From: Rubrivirga marina
GTDB taxonomy: Bacteria > Bacteroidota > Rhodothermia > Rhodothermales > Rubricoccaceae
Direction of reading: 5' to 3'
NCBI RefSeq assembly: GCF_002283365.1
Contig: NZ_MQWD01000001.1
Location: 2,010,944-2,074,943, forward strand
DNA length: 64,000 bases
Below are positions 16,859-23,363 of the stretch, piece after piece. The translations under genes and the position numbers were made by a program. The notes below the pieces were generated by a model. It worked only from the letters and a program-made list of their open reading frames with translations. It did no database searches and was not told the origin of the DNA. The stretch's first letter is position 1. Each line of letters opens with the position of its first letter.

Positions 16859-18997
16859 CTAGCTGGAGTAGCGCGCGTGGACGCGCTCGATGCTCTGGGT
16901 GTCGCCGATGAAGGTGATCCGGTCGCCGGCCTCCAGCACGGTCCCGCCGCTGGGGACGGTGCTGTGGCCGTCCCGGTGGATGAGCGCGACCAGCACGCCC
17001 GTCGGCAGGCGGAGGTCCTTGAGCGCCCGCCCGATGAGGGGGGCGGTGGCGTCGGTCGGGCGGAGGTGGAGGGCGAGGAAGCGGTCGTTGCGGAGGAGGA
17101 CCTCCTTGAGGTCCTGCTCGTTCTCGGCCGCGAGCCACTGGTCCATGAAGTCCGCCTCGTCGATCCGGCTGGCGATGTTGGCGAGCGTGCGGAGGTGGCG
17201 GCCGGGCGGCTCCTCGGGGCTGAGGAGGAAGAACACCGCGTGGACGCGGGCGTCGGCGTCCGGCCGCTCGTCGCCGGTCGTGTCGACGGGGATGCTCAGG
17301 CCGGGGCGGCACCGGACCATGACGAGGCGCGGGTCGGCGAGCCCTGGGAGCCGCTGGTGGGGGAGGGCGGCGCCCTGGGACACCGGCGTGGAGCCGTAGC
17401 GGGCGCCCTCCAAGAATCCCTCCGACAGGTCGTCGACGGACAGGGGCACGTCGGCGGCGAGGAGCCCCGAGGCCTCGCGGACGACGTCCTCGTAGTCGCG
17501 CCGCTCGTCCAGGTCCAGCACCTCCGCGTGCGTGACGAGGTGCTCGAACGGCGTCTCGTCGCGGAGCCCCTTCTCTTTCAGGATCGTCCGGAGCTCGCTG
17601 TCGAGCGGCTCGTAGCGCCGCTGCCCGAGCCGGGCGAACAGGTGGTAGATGGCCCCCTCGCGCTCGACCTCCACGTTGCGGCGGACGTAGTAGACGTACC
17701 ACACGACGCAGAGGACGGACACGCCCCCGGTGAACCCGATCGCGACCGCGCCCATCTGGACGATCAGCAGGACGGACGTGAGGATGCCCACGATCTGCAT
17801 CCACGGGTAGAGCGGCGTCCGGAACCCCGGGACGTAGGACGGGATGTGGCTCTCGCGCATGACGATGACCGCGAGGTTGATCAGCCCGAACACGAGGAGG
17901 TTGAACGCGCTCGCCAGCTTCGCCACGCCCTCGACGTCGAGCAGCAGGATGCAGAGGACCATCGCGCCGCCCGTCACCAGGATGGCCGGCGCGGGCGTGT
18001 GGAACCGGCCGATCGCCCCGAGGCGGCGGGTGATGAGGCGGTCGCGCGCCATCGCCAGCGGGTAGCGGGAGGCGGAGAGGATGCCGGCGTTGCCCGTCGA
18101 GGCGAAGGCGGCCAGCGCCGCGATCGTGATGAGGAGGACGCCTGTCGACTCCGGCAGCCCGCCCGGCGTGGGGATCCAGTCCAGGATGTCGCGGGCGGCG
18201 GTGGCGACCGGCGTCAGGTCCTCCATCAGAGCGACCGGGTCGAGCACGGCCACCAGGATGTAGACGCCCACCGTGTAGACGAGGACGGCCGTCCCCAGCG
18301 AGAGCATCATGCCCAGAGGGATGTTGCGGTCCGGGTTCTCTACCTCCTCGGCCACGCTGGCCACCTTCGTGAGCCCGGCGTAGGCGGCGAAGACGAGGCC
18401 GATGGTGGCGAACAGACTGCCCACCCCGAAGGGCATGAACGGCGTGAACTTCGCCTCAGCCACGGCCCCCACGTCGCTGGAGACGATCTCCACGACCCCC
18501 TGCAGCACGAACACCGTGAGCACGAGCACGAGCGTCGTGACGAGGAACCGCTGGAGGCCGCTCGTCTCCTTCGCCCCGAAGATGTTGAGCACGGTGAAGG
18601 CCACCGTCATGCCGACGGCGACCGGCTTGATGGGCAGGTCCATGAACAGGACGAGGTAGGCCCCCACGCCGATCAGCGCGAACGCGCTCTTGAACACGAG
18701 CGACAACCACGTGCCCAGCCCGCCGACCGTGCCGACGAGCGGGCCGAGCGCCCGGTCGATGAAGTAGTACGTGCCGCCTGCGCGCGGCATGGCCGTGGCC
18801 AGCTCCGCCTGGCTGAACATGGCCGGGAGCACCAAGAGCCCGGAAACGAAGTAGGCCAACACCACCGACGGCCCGGCATAGGCCATGGCGAGGCCCGGGA
18901 GCAGGAAGAACTCGGCGCTGAACATGGCCCCCGTGCAGATCGCGTACACATCGAACAGCTTGAGCTCTTTCTTGAGGCGGGGGGCGTCGTCGGTCAC
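16859..18997 (-). CDS. APC-family permease fused to EIIA-like and RCK_C-like domains
   Basis: 712 residues. Residues 1-430 are an amino acid-polyamine-organocation permease with about twelve membrane helices (LFDVYAICTGAMFSAEFFLLPGLA, then MPRAGGTYYFIDRALGP). Residues ~455-625 resemble a PTS EIIA-type-2 domain, with a candidate phosphorylatable His in GAALPHQRLPGL and the AVFFLLSPEE strand. The last ~75 residues (LKDLRLPTGVLVALIHRDGHSTVPSGGTVLEAGDRITFIGD) are a TrkA-C/RCK_C regulatory domain. Such fusions suggest transport gated by a cytoplasmic ligand or by phosphorylation. The substrate is unknown. A perfect inverted repeat sits 21 bp upstream of the start. Confidence 0.87.
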   Translation of the reverse strand: MTDDAPRLKKELKLFDVYAICTGAMFSAEFFLLPGLAMAYAGPSVVLAYFVSGLLVLPAMFSQAELATAMPRAGGTYYFIDRALGPLVGTVGGLGTWLSLVFKSAFALIGVGAYLVLFMDLPIKPVAVGMTVAFTVLNIFGAKETSGLQRFLVTTLVLVLTVFVLQGVVEIVSSDVGAVAEAKFTPFMPFGVGSLFATIGLVFAAYAGLTKVASVAEEVENPDRNIPLGMMLSLGTAVLVYTVGVYILVAVLDPVALMEDLTPVATAARDILDWIPTPGGLPESTGVLLITIAALAAFASTGNAGILSASRYPLAMARDRLITRRLGAIGRFHTPAPAILVTGGAMVLCILLLDVEGVAKLASAFNLLVFGLINLAVIVMRESHIPSYVPGFRTPLYPWMQIVGILTSVLLIVQMGAVAIGFTGGVSVLCVVWYVYYVRRNVEVEREGAIYHLFARLGQRRYEPLDSELRTILKEKGLRDETPFEHLVTHAEVLDLDERRDYEDVVREASGLLAADVPLSVDDLSEGFLEGARYGSTPVSQGAALPHQRLPGLADPRLVMVRCRPGLSIPVDTTGDERPDADARVHAVFFLLSPEEPPGRHLRTLANIASRIDEADFMDQWLAAENEQDLKEVLLRNDRFLALHLRPTDATAPLIGRALKDLRLPTGVLVALIHRDGHSTVPSGGTVLEAGDRITFIGDTQSIERVHARYSS

Positions 18998-19017
18998 GGG
19001 CAGTAGGCAGCGGCGGG

Positions 19018-19036
19018 CGTCTGGGTTCTCCAGACG
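19018..19036. promoter_or_regulatory. Inverted repeat CGTCTGG-N5-CCAGACG in the permease leader
   Basis: A perfect 7-bp dyad with GTTCT between the arms, ending 21 bp before the permease ATG (minus strand). It could be a repressor operator or a leader hairpin. No other copy was noticed in the window. Confidence 0.4.
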
Positions 19037-19059
19037 ATACCTCCGGGTTCCGACTCGCG

Positions 19060-19103
19060 CCGCCTCGGCCCATCGGCTTCGCTCAGGGGAGCCGCCGAGG
19101 CGG
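19060..19103. repeat. GC palindrome family copy with a 26-bp centre
   Basis: The two half sites CCGCCTCGG (19060-19068) and CCGAGGCGG (19095-19103) are exact, but 26 bp separate them instead of two. It lies in the intergenic region between the divergent permease and T9SS cargo genes. The rest of that gap (19104-19239) shows no gene. Confidence 0.55.
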
Positions 19104-19239
19104 GCGGGGCTGGGGCGCCCACGTGGAGTCTCGATGTCGGAGAACGGCGACCCCGTTGTCCCCTGACGGAACCGCGAGATCGGGGTAACGTGCCCCTCTT
19201 TTCCCTTCTCGGCCGCCCGGCCCCACCACGCCCGCCGCC

Positions 19240-20832
19240 ATGCGACGCTTCGCTACGCTCCTCCTCGTTCTCGCCCTCACACCCCTCGGCTTGGCGCAGG
19301 TGCTCCCCGAGGCGGAGCCGGCCCGGCCCGCGATCCGCAGCGAGCGGGCCCAGGCCCGGACGGCGGCCGACACGCTCCGCCTCACAAATGTCCCCGACGG
19401 CGCGCAGATCACGATCTACGACTTCACGAACGGCAACGGGCGGATCACGGGCCTCAACAACTTCTACGACCAGATCGGTACGGCGTACACGCTCCCGGAC
19501 GGGGAGGAGTACGAGCTGGTCGGGCTGGAGGCCCTCTTCTTCGACGTCTCGAACCCTGGCGACTCCATCGACCTCCAGGTCTACAGCGGGACGGTCGACT
19601 CCGGCCCACAGGGCGATCCGCTCTACGTCCAGACGTTTGACACTGCCGATCTGGTGGGTCCGGAGACGGGCCCGGACGGGACGACGGTCTTCACGACCTT
19701 CCTCGAGTTCGACGAGCCGCTCCCGCTGACAGAGGACACGTTCTTCGCTGTATTCGACCTCTCCCAGACGCAGGACACCGTGTCCGTCGTCTCGACTGTC
19801 CAATTGAGCGCGCCGGCGCCGGAGACTGTTGTGTTCTTTAACGGGGCCTGGGAACGGCTGACGGACCTGTTCCAAGACCCGTTCAACATCTACCTCCTGG
19901 CGGACGCCGTCGTGGTGCGCCCGGGGCCGGTCGGGCCGATCCCGATCGCGGATGCGCGGGCGCAAGGCAGTGGCGCGACCGTGACCTTCGAGGGCACCGT
20001 CACGCGGTCCGAGGGCGCCTTCACCTACCTCCAGGACGAGACGGGCGGCCTCACGATCCGACAGACCTCCGGCGACTTCTTCGACGCCGTGGCCGACAAC
20101 ACGGTCCGGCCGGGCGCGACGCTCCGGGTGACCGGCACGCTCTCCGAGTTCAACGGGCTCCTCCAGATCAACAACGCCGACCTCGAGTCGTTCGAGCCCA
20201 TCGCCTACCCGCCGGTGCCCGAGCCGCAGGAGGTCACGCTCCAGGAACTGGCGACGAACGGGGAGGCCTACGAGGGCGAACTCGTCCTCGTCACCGACGT
20301 GACCTTCGCCGACCCGCCGACCCAGTTCGAGGCGGCCACGACGTACCAGGTCTCCGACCCGACTGACGACTCGAACGCCGTGACCGTCCGCGTCCCGAAC
20401 GCCGAGGACACGGAGATCGAGGGGACCGACTTCCTCGGCGACCCATCGCGCGTGACCGGCGTCGTCGGGCAGTTCTCGTCGACCGACCCGGACGCGGGCT
20501 ACCAGATCCTCCTCGTCAGCATCCGCGAGGTACTTCGGAACGACGTCGCGGTCGGGGAGGACCCGGAAGGTCGGCTGGCGTTGGGTGCGCTCGTCCCGAA
20601 CCCGTCGGCCTCGGCGGCCGAGGCGACCGTGTCGCTGGCCGAGGCCGGCCGGGCCACGCTCGTGGTCTACGACGTGCTCGGCCGCGAGGTCGCCCGCGTG
20701 CTCGACCGGGCGCTCCCCGCCGGCGACCACGCCGTCCGCGTCGACGTGTCGGGCCTCCCGGCCGGGGCGTACGTCGCGCGCCTGAGCGCGGCCGGGACGA
20801 CCGTCGCGCGGCCGTTCACCGTCGTCCGCTAA
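19240..20832 (+). CDS. T9SS-secreted protein with OB-fold-like domain
   Basis: 530 residues. Residues 1-19 are a signal peptide (MRRFATLLLVLALTPLGLA). Residues ~45-225 are a beta-rich region of unknown family. Residues ~230-430 (IADARAQGSGATVTFEGTVTRSEGAFTYLQDETGGLTIRQ and following) resemble the OB-like/DUF5689-type domains found beside extracellular nucleases. The last ~85 residues are a type A T9SS sorting domain (LVPNPSASAAEATVSL, VVYDVLGREVARVLD, AGDHAVRVDVSGLPAGAYVARL, ending PFTVVR). No nuclease catalytic motif is seen, so binding rather than catalysis is likely. It would be exported by Sec and then through the T9SS to the surface or medium. Confidence 0.8.
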   Translation: MRRFATLLLVLALTPLGLAQVLPEAEPARPAIRSERAQARTAADTLRLTNVPDGAQITIYDFTNGNGRITGLNNFYDQIGTAYTLPDGEEYELVGLEALFFDVSNPGDSIDLQVYSGTVDSGPQGDPLYVQTFDTADLVGPETGPDGTTVFTTFLEFDEPLPLTEDTFFAVFDLSQTQDTVSVVSTVQLSAPAPETVVFFNGAWERLTDLFQDPFNIYLLADAVVVRPGPVGPIPIADARAQGSGATVTFEGTVTRSEGAFTYLQDETGGLTIRQTSGDFFDAVADNTVRPGATLRVTGTLSEFNGLLQINNADLESFEPIAYPPVPEPQEVTLQELATNGEAYEGELVLVTDVTFADPPTQFEAATTYQVSDPTDDSNAVTVRVPNAEDTEIEGTDFLGDPSRVTGVVGQFSSTDPDAGYQILLVSIREVLRNDVAVGEDPEGRLALGALVPNPSASAAEATVSLAEAGRATLVVYDVLGREVARVLDRALPAGDHAVRVDVSGLPAGAYVARLSAAGTTVARPFTVVR

Positions 20833-20838
20833 CCCATC

Positions 20839-20873
20839 GCCCCCGCCGGTCGTCTTCCGAGGCGGGCGGGGGC
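20839..20873. repeat. Decayed GC palindrome / GC hairpin after the T9SS cargo gene
   Basis: Arms GCCCCCGCC (20839-20847) and GGCGGGGGC (20865-20873) can pair. An exact half site CCGAGGCGG is at 20857-20865. It begins 6 bp after the stop. Confidence 0.45.
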
Positions 20874-20878
20874 ACGTC

Positions 20879-20910
20879 AAAAAACGGCCTCCGGCGCGGT
20901 GCCGGAGGCC
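20879..20910 (-). terminator. Rho-independent terminator of the 20959-22347 gene
   Basis: Minus strand: a perfect 10-bp stem GGCCTCCGGC / GCCGGAGGCC with a 5-base loop, followed by six U (20884-20879). It is placed 49 bp after the stop of the minus-strand T9SS cargo gene and is one of the few classical U-tract terminators in the window. Confidence 0.85.
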
Positions 20911-20958
20911 GCTCGGCCGTCCCACGTGTCGCCGGCGGTGGCCGCCGCCGGCGGTGAT

Positions 20959-22347
20959 TCAGCGCGTGATCGTCAGGCGGGCCGTCGTGACGGTCTCGCC
21001 GAGGGCGACGCGCGCGAGGTAGACGCCCGGCGCGAGCGCGCCGCCGTCGAGTCGGAAGCTGTGGGCGCCCGCTGACAGCGGGCCGTCATGGAGCCGCGCG
21101 ACCTCGCGGCCCACGGCGTCCCACACGGTCACGGTCGCTACGTCGGCGCGCGGGCTCGACAGGAGGACGCGCGCGGCGCCGCTCGACGGGTTCGGGGCGA
21201 CGGCGAGCACCAGCGCCTCGGGGCCGCCCTCGACGGACGTCCCGTCGGTGACCGTGACGGTCACGGAGCCCGTCGCCTCGGCTGTCCCGTCGGAGACCGT
21301 GAACGTGAACGAGTCCTCTCCGACGTAGCCGTCGTCGGCCGTGTAGAGGACGACGGGGGCGAGGCGCCGGCCCGAGCCGTCGTCGCCCACCTCGGCGTCG
21401 CCGTGGGCCGGGTCGGAGACGGCCGTGATCGTGAGGTCGTCGCCGTCGGCGTCGGTCACGTTGGCGAGCACGTCGATCGTCGTCGTCATGCCCGCGACGG
21501 CGTCGGCCTCGACGGTCCCGCTGACCTGGGGCGCGCTGTTGGACGTCCCATCGCCCCGCGTGAAGTACGAGGCGTAGTACACACGTCCTCCGGTCGGGAC
21601 CTGGAAGTTGTTGGCCGCCGCGCCGTTGCCTGAGGCCGTCGCCCAGGCGTAGGTCGTGGTCGTTGTTCCGAACCCGGCGACTGTGACCGTCACCTGGTAC
21701 TCAATCATGAGCGTCGGGAACGACCCGGCCGGCGTGATGAGCGTCCCGTAGCCGACGACCTCGCTCCGGTAGTCGGTGACGATGGTGAAGCCCTGGAACG
21801 TCTGCGTGGTCTGGTCCTCGGTGACGGTCCCGAAGGTGAGCGGGAACGTGAGCTGCTGGAGCCCGTCGGGCTCATAGGTGATGACGATCTCGGGGTCGCC
21901 GCTCTGAGCCGGGACGTAGATCCCCTGTGTCACGAACTGGTCGCCGGTGACGTCGGCGTAGACGTAGCCGGCGGTGTCCTCGCCCTCGACGGCCGTCGTG
22001 TCGTTGAGCGCGGCCCAGGTGGCGGCCGGGAAGTTCGAGGCGCCCGGGAGCCCCGTGACGTCGCCACCCGAGTAGAACGTCTGACTGACGACGTCCTCGT
22101 TCGGGTACGCGATGGTCGTGAAGTCCCACGTCTGGTTCGCGCCGCGGAGCGCGATGAGCGCGTCGATCTCCGCGCGGTCGTCGGCAGGGACGTCGTCGTT
22201 GGTGTCGGTCCCGAACGACCGCGTCGTGACCGTCTCGCCGGACGCGGTGATCCCGTAGAGGTCGTCGAAGGTGAAGGTGAGCTGGGCGTGGGCGGGCGCG
22301 GCCAGCAGGACGGCCGCGAGCGCGGCCAGGGCGAAGCAACGGGTCAT
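20959..22347 (-). CDS. T9SS-secreted protein with cadherin/Ig-like domain
   Basis: 462 residues. Residues 1-22 are a signal peptide (MTRCFALAALAAVLLAAPAHA). Residues ~23-275 form a beta-rich region of unknown function (FDDLYGITASGETVTTRSFGTDTNDDVPADDRAEI and following). Residues ~280-365 are a tandem-95/Ig-like domain (VDVLANVTDADGDDLTITAVSDPAHG type, FTVSDGTAEATGSVTVTVTD) with Ca-binding-like DADGDD. Residues ~375-462 are a type A T9SS sorting domain (VAPNPSSGAARVLL, WDAVGREVARLHDGPLSAGAHSF, ending RLTITR). No catalytic site is visible. It is convergent with the T9SS cargo gene at 19240 and has a strong terminator of its own. Confidence 0.8.
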   Translation of the reverse strand: MTRCFALAALAAVLLAAPAHAQLTFTFDDLYGITASGETVTTRSFGTDTNDDVPADDRAEIDALIALRGANQTWDFTTIAYPNEDVVSQTFYSGGDVTGLPGASNFPAATWAALNDTTAVEGEDTAGYVYADVTGDQFVTQGIYVPAQSGDPEIVITYEPDGLQQLTFPLTFGTVTEDQTTQTFQGFTIVTDYRSEVVGYGTLITPAGSFPTLMIEYQVTVTVAGFGTTTTTYAWATASGNGAAANNFQVPTGGRVYYASYFTRGDGTSNSAPQVSGTVEADAVAGMTTTIDVLANVTDADGDDLTITAVSDPAHGDAEVGDDGSGRRLAPVVLYTADDGYVGEDSFTFTVSDGTAEATGSVTVTVTDGTSVEGGPEALVLAVAPNPSSGAARVLLSSPRADVATVTVWDAVGREVARLHDGPLSAGAHSFRLDGGALAPGVYLARVALGETVTTARLTITR

Positions 22348-22423
22348 GAGCGGAGGCGGAGGGGGGACGGGAGTCTAGCCGACCCGCCTCCCCTCCGCCT
22401 CCCCGAATGAGGGGAGGGGCCCC

Positions 22424-23185
22424 TCAGCGGACCGCGATCCCCTCGTCCGACACCATCACCGAGGCGCGCGCCTCCACGGTGGCCGGCTCCGGCACCTGCT
22501 CATAGTGAGCCACGACCCGCGGCTGGAATTCGTCTTCTGCCTCGTCTGAATACGACACGTAGAGGATTTCGAGAGCGATTGGGCCGAGCTCGGAGGAGAG
22601 AGCGTCGTAGGTCGCCGCTTGAGGCGAGATGGGACCTCTAACTTGGTGGTTGAGCTCGAATCGCTTCCAGAGACGACTGTACTCACGTGCCGTCGTGGTC
22701 GCGCCTGATGTCAGTTGAACGGGCCCGTTGCCGACGTAGCGGGCTTCGACAGCGTCCGTGTCGAAGAACACGTCGCTGGGGGTTAGCCCAGTCCCATAGG
22801 CGAGCTCCGGCTCGAACACCGTCCCACCCCATCGGTAGAGACCGTCCTCTCGGTTCGTAAACCATATTCCCTCTCCGAACACGCAGTGAGTGAACGAGAT
22901 GGGCGTCGATTTGATCTGAAACCAAGTCTCCCCGTCGATGAGCGTATCCCGCGACACAGTTAGGGTGGCGATGTGCTCTGGGAGACCTCCCGGGCCGACG
23001 AACGTCGTATCGGAGGGCATTCCAGCGTCATCGTACCGGACGGTGTACGTCCGGGCGAGCGTCCACTCCGTCCCGACCGCCAGCGTGAGGACAGGCGCCT
23101 CGGAGGGCGGGTCGACAGGTTCGGACGTGTCGCAGCCGGCGACGGCGAGGACGAGGGCGAGCGTGCAGAGGCGGAGGGACCGCAT
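22424..23185 (-). CDS. Lipoprotein of unknown function
   Basis: 253 residues starting MRSLRLCTLALVLAVAGC, a lipoprotein signal with lipobox LAVAGC (Cys18). The mature part is mostly beta (TEWTLARTYTVRYDDAGMPSDTTFVG, then LTVSRDTLIDGETWFQIKSTP), a pattern seen in many Bacteroidota lipoproteins that measure a 'total' value. No enzymatic motif is visible. Base and codon use here are less GC-biased than in the neighbours (AAT, TTT and AAA-type codons appear in 22500-22950), which hints at more recent acquisition or relaxed selection. It is divergent from the FAD/Fe-S oxidase, with a dyad operator-like site between them. Confidence 0.65.
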   Translation of the reverse strand: MRSLRLCTLALVLAVAGCDTSEPVDPPSEAPVLTLAVGTEWTLARTYTVRYDDAGMPSDTTFVGPGGLPEHIATLTVSRDTLIDGETWFQIKSTPISFTHCVFGEGIWFTNREDGLYRWGGTVFEPELAYGTGLTPSDVFFDTDAVEARYVGNGPVQLTSGATTTAREYSRLWKRFELNHQVRGPISPQAATYDALSSELGPIALEILYVSYSDEAEDEFQPRVVAHYEQVPEPATVEARASVMVSDEGIAVR

Positions 23186-23285
23186 AGAGAGGCGGGTGGG
23201 TGAGAAGGGGTAGCCTCTGTCGGTCGCGTCGCGGGTCGGGTGGCGGATGAGGGCAGAGATACGAGGACAAACGGTGGGTGGACAA

Positions 23286-23301
23286 GTCACGGAATCGTGA
23301 C
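23286..23301. promoter_or_regulatory. Dyad GTCACG-GAAT-CGTGAC in divergent intergenic region
   Basis: A perfect 6-bp inverted repeat around GAAT, 63 bp upstream of the FAD/Fe-S oxidase ATG and 101 bp upstream of the divergent lipoprotein start. Size and position suit a dimeric regulator binding site. The rest of the gap shows no gene. Confidence 0.4.
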
Positions 23302-23363
23302 CCGGGGTCTGCCCGGTGCCGAAAGCGCGGAGCCGCCGCCGTTCGCGCGGGGTACCATGCGGC

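Noticed and set aside
22380-22423. CCTCCCC...GGGGAGG hairpin between the T9SS cargo and lipoprotein genes as a palindrome family member
   Set aside because: Its arms (CTCCCC/GGGGAG) differ from the CCGCCTCGG core. It is an ordinary GC hairpin, possibly a terminator of the lipoprotein gene, but without a U-tract.
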